Shown: positions 8,377 to 15,242 of the stretch, piece by piece
Position numbering within the stretch: position 1 is the stretch's first letter
How the letters are laid out: every line of letters begins with the position of its first letter
NCBI GenBank assembly: GCA_023388335.1
Contig: JAEWGL010000229.1
Span: 1-31,333 of the forward strand
Direction of reading: 5' to 3'
Length of the DNA: 31,333 nt
Source of the DNA: Pseudomonadota bacterium
GTDB lineage: Bacteria > Pseudomonadota > Gammaproteobacteria > Pseudomonadales > Pseudomonadaceae
Position numbers and translations under genes: made by a program
Notes under the pieces: model-generated
The model's input: only the letters and a program-made list of their open reading frames with translations
What the model was told of the DNA's origin: nothing
The model's database searches: none

Positions 8377-8936
8377 CAGCGTGGCGGATAGTTGCTCATG
8401 ACTTGGGCGACGGTCTTTTGTATTGCGCCACTGCGCTCTTGTGGGCTTGGAGGGTAATTGTTCATGACCTGCTCGGCGCTGCCGCGCCAGACCAGCTTGC
8501 CGTCACGGCCGTCGAACAGGTCGACCTGAATGGTCGCCACCTTGTAGTCGACGCTGCGGGTCTCGTTGTACATCGGCCCGCCCCAGTAGCCTCCCCAGTA
8601 CCCGCCCCAGCCACCCCCGTAGTTGGTAGTGATCTGCTGTTGGCGCTGTTCGACGATCAGGTAGGTGCGCACTTTCACGTCGGCCCGTGCGTTGCCCTGC
8701 ACCGGGCGCAATCCGCGCTGGTCGAGCTGGCCTTCCACCGCCTGGCGGATGCGCTGCTCGGTGAGGTCGCTCTTGATCCGCGGGTCGTCCGGACGATACT
8801 GCAGCGCCGGCTCCTGCCAGGCCCAGCTGCGGTAGGCGGCAAAGTCGCGGCTGGCATCGAAGTCCTGGGTGACGTTGTTGCTCGAACAGGCGCCGAGCGA
8901 CAGCGTGAGGCAAAGCACAGCGAGACGGGGCAACAT
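8376..8936 (-). CDS. DUF4136 lipoprotein, copy 1
   Basis: A 186-aa predicted lipoprotein. The signal peptide ends in the lipobox LGAC with lipidated Cys17, followed by SSN, so an envelope location is expected. The mature part fits DUF4136: an early FAAYRSWAW, a variable middle with a Gly/Trp/Tyr-rich stretch (about residues 106-122, YGGGWGGYWGG), then VDLFDGRDGKLVWRGSAEQ and a C-terminal amphipathic helix ending MSNYPPR. DUF4136 proteins have no established biochemical function. The ribosome site GGAGA lies 6 bases before the ATG. It is the last gene of a leftward four-gene operon, 19 bases after a second DUF4136 gene with the same layout, so the pair is probably a tandem duplication. Its stop codon touches a heptamer repeat array. 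Confidence 0.9.
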   Translation of the reverse strand: MLPRLAVLCLTLSLGACSSNNVTQDFDASRDFAAYRSWAWQEPALQYRPDDPRIKSDLTEQRIRQAVEGQLDQRGLRPVQGNARADVKVRTYLIVEQRQQQITTNYGGGWGGYWGGYWGGPMYNETRSVDYKVATIQVDLFDGRDGKLVWRGSAEQVMNNYPPSPQERSGAIQKTVAQVMSNYPPR

Positions 8937-8955
8937 GATGGTTCTCCGTTGATCG

Positions 8956-9591
8956 TTAGCTGGGTGGATAGCCGCTCAGGGCCTTGTGCACGGATTCGCG
9001 CAGGGCGCTTTCGCGCTCGCGGGGCGAATCCTTGCTGCTGCCGCTTTCGGCGCTGGCGCTCCATACAGGCTGGCCACTGCGGGCGTCGAACAGGTCGATG
9101 CGTACCACCATCACCTCGACCTGGTAGGTGCGCACGATCGGCACGCTGCCATAGGCGCCATAGCCGTGGCGGTAGCCGCCATAGCCGACGCCGCCGTATG
9201 GGTAGCCACCGTACGGGTAGGCATCGTAATCGTAGTCGCGCACCTGGCGCAGGCGGCGTTCCAGGCGCAGGTCGGCGCTGACCAGCAGGTCGCCCGTGGT
9301 GCCGCGGGCCGGGCGCAGGCCGTGCTGATCAAGGGCGCTGCTGATAGCATCGGCCAGTTGCGCAGGGTCCGCGGTGGCGGTGCCTGGGGGCAGCTGGCCA
9401 TTGCGCCAGCTCCAACTACGGTAACTTCCATAGTCGCGGGGGGCTGCGGGGTAGGCGCTGGCGTCGAACGTCGTGGCCGCCTGCGCGGGCGCGGGCGGCA
9501 AGGGCCGGGAGTCGGCGACATAGGGATTGCTGCCCTGGCAGCCGTTCAGGGTCAGGGCGAGCAGGGCCAGGGACAGCGTTCGGTACGGCAT
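8956..9591 (-). CDS. DUF4136 lipoprotein, copy 2
   Basis: A 211-aa predicted lipoprotein starting MPYRTLSLAL, with lipobox TLNGC (Cys18). The frame stays open for 77 codons upstream, but the ATG at 9591 has a strong ribosome site (GGGAGGAACAC) and gives a proper signal peptide. The mature part parallels copy 1: YGSYRSWSW, DQHGLRPARG, a Tyr/Gly-rich low-complexity stretch (about residues 117-141, repeats of YPYGG), RIDLFDARSGQPVWSASAE, and a terminal LSGYPPS. Divergence between the copies is substantial outside these blocks, so the duplication is not recent. It lies 22 bases after cmoM in the same operon. Function unknown; an outer-membrane or periplasmic structural role is only a guess. Confidence 0.9.
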   Translation of the reverse strand: MPYRTLSLALLALTLNGCQGSNPYVADSRPLPPAPAQAATTFDASAYPAAPRDYGSYRSWSWRNGQLPPGTATADPAQLADAISSALDQHGLRPARGTTGDLLVSADLRLERRLRQVRDYDYDAYPYGGYPYGGVGYGGYRHGYGAYGSVPIVRTYQVEVMVVRIDLFDARSGQPVWSASAESGSSKDSPRERESALRESVHKALSGYPPS

Positions 9592-9613
9592 GTGTTCCTC
9601 CCGGCAGGTGAGG

Positions 9614-10363
9614 TCAACGCGGTCGGCAGATCCAGTGCAGGTAACGGCCCAGTCCGGCGAAGGCCGGATGCCGACGGTGGGCCAGCTCCATCTCCAGCAG
9701 GTCCGGCAGTTCGGCCTTGGCCTGGAACTCCCGGGGCATGTAGTCGTGGAACACCCGCACGCCACTTTCACGTTCGACCCGCCAGATAGGCTCAAGTTGC
9801 GTCCTGAGTTCCCGCGGATCAAGCGGTTTTTGCGGGGTCAGGCTCTGCTTCTCGCCCGCGAGCTGGTCGCTGCGCAACTTGCGCAGGTGGCCCTTTAGCA
9901 GATTGCGATAGACCAGCGCGTCGCGGTTGTAGAACGCCAGTGACAACCAGCCTTCGGGGCGGGTCAGCTGGTGCAGCGCCGGCAGGATCTGCGCAGGCTC
10001 GCCCAGCCATTCCAGCACGGCATGGCACAGCACCAGATCATAACGATCGGTGAGCTGGCCGGGCAGGTCTTGCCAGGGCGCCTGGATGAAGGTGGCCTGC
10101 TGCCCGGCCTCGGCGAAGCGCGCGCGGGCGCCGTCGAGCATGGGTGCGGCTGGCTCGGCCAGGGTCACTTGATGGCCGCGTTGCGCCAGCCACAGCGACA
10201 TGTGCCCCAGGCCCGCGCCGACGTCGAGGACGCGCAGCGGGGTATCGGGCAGGGCTTCGGCCAGGTCCGCCTGCAGCACGGCCAGGCGGATGGCGCCCTT
10301 GGCGCCACCGTAGATTTTCTCGGCGAAGCGGCTGGCCAGTGCGTCGAAGTGCCGGTCATTCAT
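9614..10363 (-). CDS. cmoM: tRNA 5-carboxymethoxyuridine methyltransferase CmoM (SmtA)
   Basis: A 249-aa class I SAM-dependent methyltransferase. CmoM converts cmo5U to its methyl ester mcmo5U at the wobble position of certain tRNAs. The N-terminus (MNDRHFDALASRFAEKIYGG) closely parallels E. coli CmoM/SmtA. The SAM-binding motif is LRVLDVGAGLGHMS (about residues 43-56), with DLVLCHAVLEW as the post-motif region, and the C-terminal signatures GVRVFHDY and LGRYLHWICR also match. The start at 10363 overlaps the stop of the upstream MazG-like gene as ATGA, implying translational coupling. Two DUF4136 lipoprotein genes follow within 22 bases, so the four genes probably share one transcript, although no functional link is known. 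Confidence 0.92.
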   Translation of the reverse strand: MNDRHFDALASRFAEKIYGGAKGAIRLAVLQADLAEALPDTPLRVLDVGAGLGHMSLWLAQRGHQVTLAEPAAPMLDGARARFAEAGQQATFIQAPWQDLPGQLTDRYDLVLCHAVLEWLGEPAQILPALHQLTRPEGWLSLAFYNRDALVYRNLLKGHLRKLRSDQLAGEKQSLTPQKPLDPRELRTQLEPIWRVERESGVRVFHDYMPREFQAKAELPDLLEMELAHRRHPAFAGLGRYLHWICRPR

Positions 10364-10665
10364 CGGGCAAAGCGCCTCTCGCTGTCGGCGAGCTTCGCCC
10401 GTACTACCTGCTCCATGTCCAGGCCCAGTTCGCTGCACAGCAGCAACAGGTACAGCACCACGTCGCCGACTTCTTGGCCGGCGTGGGCGAGTTGTTCCGC
10501 AGGCAGGTGGCGCGACTGGTCCTCGCTGAGCCACTGGAAGATTTCCACCAGTTCGGCCATTTCCACGCTGGCGGCCATGGCCAGGTTCTTGGGGCTATGG
10601 AAGCCGCGCCAATCGTTGTTGTCGCGGATGCGGTGCAGGCGTTCGGTCAGTTCTTGCAAATTCAT
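10360..10665 (-). CDS. MazG-like nucleotide pyrophosphohydrolase
   Basis: A 101-aa all-alpha NTP pyrophosphohydrolase of the short MazG/RS21-C6 (dCTPase) type, which hydrolyses non-canonical or excess (d)NTPs to NMP plus pyrophosphate. The Mg-binding signature is visible as two acidic blocks, VEMAELVEIFQW (EMAE, about residues 35-38) and QEVGDVVLYLLLL (ExxD, about 64-67). The frame is open 46 codons further upstream, but the ATG at 10665 has the ribosome site GGAGAG and matches the usual N-terminus. The stop overlaps the cmoM start by four bases. It is the first gene of the leftward operon, 55 bases downstream of the MaoC gene on the same strand, so readthrough from the lipid genes is possible. 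Confidence 0.9.
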   Translation of the reverse strand: MNLQELTERLHRIRDNNDWRGFHSPKNLAMAASVEMAELVEIFQWLSEDQSRHLPAEQLAHAGQEVGDVVLYLLLLCSELGLDMEQVVRAKLADSERRFAR

Positions 10666-10720
10666 CGGTGCTCTCCTCAAGCGCATAGCTTCAGGGGCGC
10701 ACCGATGCAACGCAAGCGCT

Positions 10721-11596
10721 TTACAGCGTCCGCCAGCTGCCGACCATGTGCAGCAGCTCGTCGTGGCCTTCCAGGCGCAGCTGCCCGCTATCGCCGGCCG
10801 CACTGGCCTTGAGGATCACCTCGGCGGGCAGGCGCACCGGCTTGCGAAAGGCCGCCTCGAAGGCATAGCCGCTGCTCGGCAGATGGCTGCGCAAGGCGGC
10901 CAGGGCCCTGGCCTGGGTCCACATGCCGTGGGCGATTGCACGGGGGAAGCCGAACAGGCGCGCGCTGGCGGCACTGAGGTGGATCGGGTTGTAGTCGCCG
11001 CAGACCTTGGCGTACTGGCGACCGATGTCGCTGCCAGCGTACCAGCGGGTCAGCTCGGTCATGGCTCCCGGATCGAGCCCCTGCTCGGCACTCGCATCGT
11101 CTTCGGCTTCATCGTTCGTCGCGCCGTCCAGGCGCAGGCCGCGCACGAGCATGCGGCTGGTCTCGCTCCAGATCAGGCCTAGGCCATCCTCGGCCTCGGT
11201 GACCAGGTCGAAGGTGCCGCCCTTGGCATGGGGTTGCAGGTTCTGGGCATGGACCGAGAAACGCAGGCTGTCGATCCCTCCTAGCGGGCGGTGCACGCGG
11301 ATGCTGTTGTCCAGGTGGACCAGCCCAAGCAGCGGGAAGGGGAAGTCGGGAGCGGTCAGCAACTGCAACTGCAGCGTGAAGGCCATGACGTGCGGGTAGG
11401 TGCCCGGCAGGCGGCCGTCATCGGTGAAGTGACAGAGCTTGCGGTAGGCAGCGAGGTTGTCGCGCTGCACCCGGATCGAGCAGCGCAGGCCGCTCCCGGG
11501 CAGGGCGTCACCGGTGATCTTGCGTCTGCCCAGGGCGCGCAGGTAAAGGCTGGCGCGTGATTCGGGGCTGGGCAGGTAATGCCATGTCTGGTTCAT
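10721..11596 (-). CDS. MaoC-like dehydratase / R-specific enoyl hydratase
   Basis: A 291-aa hotdog-fold protein. The C-terminal half has the hydratase-2 signature GDYNPIH followed by LSAASARLFGFPRAIAHGMW (about residues 217-242), in which the Asp and His of D-x-N-P-x-H are the catalytic pair that hydrates or dehydrates R-3-hydroxyacyl thioesters. The N-terminal half is a second, degenerate hotdog, as in two-domain MaoC proteins. Its ATG lies 2 bases after the stop of the FabG-type reductase upstream, so the two are tightly coupled. Reductase, hydratase and the divergent thiolase together form a plausible acyl-chain elongation or degradation set. Substrate chain length and carrier (CoA or ACP) cannot be read from sequence. 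Confidence 0.9.
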   Translation of the reverse strand: MNQTWHYLPSPESRASLYLRALGRRKITGDALPGSGLRCSIRVQRDNLAAYRKLCHFTDDGRLPGTYPHVMAFTLQLQLLTAPDFPFPLLGLVHLDNSIRVHRPLGGIDSLRFSVHAQNLQPHAKGGTFDLVTEAEDGLGLIWSETSRMLVRGLRLDGATNDEAEDDASAEQGLDPGAMTELTRWYAGSDIGRQYAKVCGDYNPIHLSAASARLFGFPRAIAHGMWTQARALAALRSHLPSSGYAFEAAFRKPVRLPAEVILKASAAGDSGQLRLEGHDELLHMVGSWRTL

Positions 11597-11598
11597 GC

Positions 11599-12951
11599 TC
11601 ACGCCCCCATCAGCGCCTGGCCACAAATACGCAACACCTGGCCGTTGACCGCGCCAGAGCCCGGTTGGCTCAGCCAGGCCACCGCCTCGGCGACATCCTC
11701 AGGCAAGCCGCCCTGACCCAGCGAGCTCAGGCGCCGTCCAGCTTCGCGCAGCGACATGGGCATGGCGGCGGTCATGTGGGTTTCGATGAAACCGGGGGCC
11801 ACGGCGTTGATGCTGCCACCGCGCTCGGCCAGTTTCGGCGCCCAGGCCTGGGCGAAACCGATCAGGCCGGCCTTGCTCGCCGCATAGTTGGCCTGGCCAC
11901 GGTTACCCGCTATGCCACTGACCGACGACAGCAGGATGATCCGTGCGCCTTCGCGCAGGGCATTGTTGTCGTACAGGGCCTGGGTGAGGCGCTGCGGGGC
12001 CTTGAGGTTGACCGCCATGACCGCGTCCCAGTACTCCGGGGTCATGTTGGCCAAGGTCTTGTCGCGGGTGATGCCGGCGTTGTGCACGACGATGTCGACG
12101 CCGTCGGGCAGGGCCTGGAGCAACTGCTCCGGTGCATCGGCGGCGCAGATGTCCAGGGCCAGGCTGCGCCCGCCCAGGCGCGAGGCGAGGGCATCGAGAT
12201 CGGACTTGGCCGGCGGCACGTCGAGCAGCAGCACTTCGGCGCCGTCGCGGGCCAGGGTTTCGGCGATGGCCGCGCCGATGCCGCGCGCGGCGCCGGTGAC
12301 CAGCGCGCGGCGCCCGGCCAGGGGACGGGTCCAGTCCTGCACCTGCGCCGCGCAGGCCTCCAGGCGCAGCACCTGACCGGAAATGAATGCACTCTTGGGT
12401 GACAGGAAGAAGCGCAGGGCACCCTCGAGCTGGTCTTCGGCCGCCGGGCTGACGTACAGCAGCTGAGCCGTGGCGCCGTTGCGCAGCTCTTTGCCCAGCG
12501 AGCGGCTGAAACCCTCGACGGCGCGCTGGGCGACGCTGGCCAGCGGATCGTCAAGCTGCTCCGGCGGGCGGCCGAGAATCACCACATGGGCGCTGGGCGC
12601 CAGGGTGCGCAGCAGCGGCTGGAAAAATTCGCGCAATTGACTGAGCTGGTCGGTGTCGGACAGATGGCTGGCATCGAACACCACGGCCTTGACCTTGGGC
12701 CCCAGGCCCGCCACCCAAGGCGCTGACTGCAGGTCCTGGCCGGCGAAGCTGTAGGGTGCGTCGGTCAGGCGTTGGGCGAAACCTTCGACCTTGTTCGCCA
12801 GCGGCCCACCGCCGAGCAGCAGGGGACCCTCCACCGGGCGCAGGCGGCCGGCCTGCCAGCGCTCCAGATGAGCGGGGCGGGGCAGGCCGAGGGCATCGAC
12901 CATGCGCCGGCCGAGATTGGAGTTGGCAAAGCCGAGATAGCGATCGCTCAT
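11599..12951 (-). CDS. Two-Rossmann 3-oxoacyl-ACP/CoA reductase (FabG4 type)
   Basis: A 450-aa SDR, almost twice the length of ordinary FabG (about 245 residues). The C-terminal half (about residues 212-450) is a complete SDR: cofactor loop TGAARGIG (219-226), NAG (291-293), catalytic Ser in LLSSVSG (342-343), and Tyr356-xxx-Lys360. The N-terminal half (about 40-205) looks like a decayed Rossmann domain without the Tyr-Lys pair (VVFDASHLSD, VILGRPPEQLDD, SGQVLRLEAC). This layout is that of high-molecular-weight FabG (FabG4), which reduces 3-oxoacyl-CoA or -ACP with NAD(P)H. The ATG at 12951 has a GGAGAA ribosome site. It leads the MaoC gene and is divergent from the thiolase gene across 118 bases. 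Confidence 0.92.
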   Translation of the reverse strand: MSDRYLGFANSNLGRRMVDALGLPRPAHLERWQAGRLRPVEGPLLLGGGPLANKVEGFAQRLTDAPYSFAGQDLQSAPWVAGLGPKVKAVVFDASHLSDTDQLSQLREFFQPLLRTLAPSAHVVILGRPPEQLDDPLASVAQRAVEGFSRSLGKELRNGATAQLLYVSPAAEDQLEGALRFFLSPKSAFISGQVLRLEACAAQVQDWTRPLAGRRALVTGAARGIGAAIAETLARDGAEVLLLDVPPAKSDLDALASRLGGRSLALDICAADAPEQLLQALPDGVDIVVHNAGITRDKTLANMTPEYWDAVMAVNLKAPQRLTQALYDNNALREGARIILLSSVSGIAGNRGQANYAASKAGLIGFAQAWAPKLAERGGSINAVAPGFIETHMTAAMPMSLREAGRRLSSLGQGGLPEDVAEAVAWLSQPGSGAVNGQVLRICGQALMGA

Positions 12952-13069
12952 GTACGGTTCTCCCTGGAGGCAAGCATGCAAGTGTGGACCATCTTTGCCA
13001 CAGGAGCGTTCGAATGGGAAAAAAACACCTAGGCTGTATGAATCATCATGTAACTGGAGGATATAGCGC
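12952..13069. promoter_or_regulatory. Divergent promoter region, FabG/MaoC versus thiolase
   Basis: 118 bases between two divergent starts, with an A-run (about 13018-13026) and a locally AT-richer stretch (TGTATGAATCATCATGTAAC) before the thiolase ribosome site GGAGG. I see no clear operator dyad. Coordinated expression of the three genes from here is an inference. Confidence 0.5.
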
Positions 13070-14347
13070 ATGCGTTCAACGCGCCGGGTCGCGATCATAG
13101 GTGGCAACCGAATTCCCTTTGCCCGTTCCAATGGCGCCTACGCCAATGCCAGCAACCAGGCGATGCTTACCGCCGCCCTCGAGGGGCTGATCGAGCGCTA
13201 TGCCCTGCATGGGCTGCGCCTGGGCGAAGTGGTGGCAGGCGCGGTGCTCAAGCATTCACGCGACATGAGCCTGGCCCGCGAGTGTGTGCTGGGTTCGCGG
13301 CTTTCGCCGCTGACCCCGGCCTATGATATCCAGCAAGCCTGCGGCACCGGCTTGGAAGCGGCCTTGCTCGCGGCCAACAAGATCGCCCTGGGGCAGATCG
13401 ACAGCGCCATTGCTGGGGGCGTCGATACCACCTCCGACGCGCCGATCGCGGTCAACGAGGGCTTGCGCCACCTGCTGCTGGAAGCCAACCGCGGCAAGTC
13501 GGCCGGTGAGCGCATCAAGCCCTTCCTCAAGCTGCGCCCGGGGCACCTCAAGCCCGAGCTGCCGCGCAATGGCGAGGCGCGGACCGGATTGTCGATGGGC
13601 GAGCACTGCGAACTCATGGCCCAGAGCTGGCAGATCCCCCGGGCCGAGCAGGACGCGCTGGCCCTGCTCAGCCACCAACACCTGGCAGCGTCCTACGCCG
13701 AAGGCTGGCACGACGACCTGCTGACTCCGTACCTGGGCCTGAACCGCGACAACAACCTGCGCGCGGACCTGACCCTGGACAAGCTGGCCAAGCTCAAGCC
13801 GGTATTCGAGCGCAGCGACAAGGGCACCCTGACGGCGGGCAATTCGACCCCGCTGACGGATGGCGCCTCCCTGGTGCTGCTCGGCACCGAGGACTGGGCC
13901 CGCGAGCGCGGCCTGCCGGTGCTGGCCTACCTGGTCGACGGCGAGACCGCCGCGGTCGACTTCGTCAAGGGCCAGGAAGGGCTGCTGATGGCGCCCGTGT
14001 ACGCGGTGCCGCGCTTGTTGGCGCGTAATGGCCTGAACCTGCAGGACTTCGACTACTACGAGATCCATGAGGCGTTCGCCGCCCAGGTGCTGTGCACCCT
14101 CAAGGCCTGGGAAGACCCCGAATACTGCCGCGACCGCCTGGGCCTGGACGCCCCGCTGGGGTCCATCGACCGCAGCAAGCTCAACGTCAAAGGCAGCTCC
14201 CTGGCCGCCGGGCATCCGTTTGCCGCGACGGGTGGCCGAATCCTGGCCAACCTGGCCAAGCTCCTGGACAAAGCGGGCAAGGGGCGGGGGCTGATTTCGA
14301 TCTGCGCGGCGGGCGGGCAGGGGGTGACGGTGATCGTCGAACGTTGA
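13070..14347 (+). CDS. Acetyl-CoA C-acyltransferase (thiolase, FadI-like)
   Basis: A 425-aa thiolase that joins or cleaves acyl-CoA and acetyl-CoA. The nucleophilic Cys91 lies in DIQQACGTGLEAA. The conserved His regions are YYEIHEAF and AAGHPFAATGGR, and the second catalytic Cys is in ISICAAGGQG near the C-terminus. Length and the insertion RPGHLKPELPRNGEARTG suggest the FadI/trifunctional-type long-chain thiolases rather than PhaA. The ribosome site GGAGG precedes the ATG. The gene is divergent from the FabG-type reductase and MaoC hydratase, which can supply the other steps of an acyl-CoA cycle, and an AraC regulator follows on the same strand. A biosynthetic or a degradative direction both remain possible. 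Confidence 0.93.
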   Translation: MRSTRRVAIIGGNRIPFARSNGAYANASNQAMLTAALEGLIERYALHGLRLGEVVAGAVLKHSRDMSLARECVLGSRLSPLTPAYDIQQACGTGLEAALLAANKIALGQIDSAIAGGVDTTSDAPIAVNEGLRHLLLEANRGKSAGERIKPFLKLRPGHLKPELPRNGEARTGLSMGEHCELMAQSWQIPRAEQDALALLSHQHLAASYAEGWHDDLLTPYLGLNRDNNLRADLTLDKLAKLKPVFERSDKGTLTAGNSTPLTDGASLVLLGTEDWARERGLPVLAYLVDGETAAVDFVKGQEGLLMAPVYAVPRLLARNGLNLQDFDYYEIHEAFAAQVLCTLKAWEDPEYCRDRLGLDAPLGSIDRSKLNVKGSSLAAGHPFAATGGRILANLAKLLDKAGKGRGLISICAAGGQGVTVIVER

Positions 14348-14408
14348 TCAGCGGTGGGTGCTGCGGTTCGCGCTCCGTCCTGGTGCGATGCACCTGGCGG
14401 CTGGCCCA

Positions 14409-14429
14409 AGGCAAGCGTTAGGCTTGCCT
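14409..14429. terminator. Hairpin after the thiolase gene
   Basis: AGGCAAGC (14409-14416), loop GTTAG, GCTTGCCT (14422-14429), between the thiolase stop and the AraC start. The stem is perfect, but no U-run follows, so it may be a weak terminator or an attenuating structure in the AraC leader. Confidence 0.45.
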
Positions 14430-14451
14430 GTTCATCAGCCCAGACCATGCC

Positions 14452-15240
14452 ATGTCGAACAACCCGTACCTGCCACCTCCACGGCCCATCCCCACACTGA
14501 GCAGCTTGCCCAGGCCGCTCTATGCCCGCGCCGAAAGCCTCGGTGCCGGCTCCTGGACGATGCGACACTGCCATGACTGGGTGCAGTTTTCCTACGCCAT
14601 CAGCGGTGTACTCGGGGTGTATACGAGCGAAGGCAGTTACTTTGCCCCACCTCAATGGGGGGTATGGATCCCGGCCGATCTCGAGCATGAAGTGGTGACC
14701 TCGACGCAGGCCGAGATGCGCAGCCTGTATGTACGCCGCGATGCCTGCCCCTGGGCACCGAAGGTCTGCCGGGTGCTGGAGGTCACGCCGCTGGCGCGCG
14801 AGTTGATCAAGCAGTTCTGTCTGTTGCCGGTGGACTATCCGGAAGCGGACAGCGCCGAGGCACGCCTGGCCGGGGTGCTGCTCGACCAGTTGCAGGCGCT
14901 GCCGGAGGTGGGATTCTCGCTGCCGTTGCCCCGTCACCCTGGGCTGCTGGCGTTGTGCAACCAGTTGATCGCCGCGCCGGATCAGTTGCAGACCCTGCAG
15001 CAATGGGCCCTGCAGCTGGGACGCTCGGAGAAGACCCTGATGCGCCTGTTCCAGCGCGAGACCGGCCTGAGTTTTCGCACCTGGCGTCAGCGTATGCGCC
15101 TGCTGTCTTCGCTGGCGCTGCTGGAAGCGGGGGAAAGCGTGACCGAGGCGGCGCTGGGCTGTGGTTATGACTCCACCTCGGCCTACATCGCCGCCTTCAA
15201 GCAGCTCTTCGGTTTCACACCTGGCGAGCTGCGCCTGTAG
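14452..15240 (+). CDS. AraC-family transcriptional regulator
   Basis: A 262-aa regulator with an N-terminal cupin-like sensing domain (MRHCHDWVQFSYAISG; WGVWIPADLEHEV) and a C-terminal pair of HTH motifs (LQTLQQWALQLGRSEKTLMRLFQRETGLSFRTW through VTEAALGCGYDSTSAYIAAFKQLFGFTPGE, about residues 180-258). The cupin segment with spaced His residues resembles AraC members that bind small ligands. It lies 104 bases after the thiolase on the same strand, which makes the FabG/MaoC/thiolase group a candidate target, but no operator was identified. It is convergent with the chemoreceptor gene, leaving only two bases between the stops. Confidence 0.9.
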   Translation: MSNNPYLPPPRPIPTLSSLPRPLYARAESLGAGSWTMRHCHDWVQFSYAISGVLGVYTSEGSYFAPPQWGVWIPADLEHEVVTSTQAEMRSLYVRRDACPWAPKVCRVLEVTPLARELIKQFCLLPVDYPEADSAEARLAGVLLDQLQALPEVGFSLPLPRHPGLLALCNQLIAAPDQLQTLQQWALQLGRSEKTLMRLFQRETGLSFRTWRQRMRLLSSLALLEAGESVTEAALGCGYDSTSAYIAAFKQLFGFTPGELRL

Positions 15241-15242
15241 CG

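Noticed and set aside
9592..9822. N-terminal extension of the second DUF4136 gene by 77 codons
   Set aside because: The extension lies over the end of cmoM and has no signal peptide; the internal ATG at 9591 has a strong ribosome site and lipobox.
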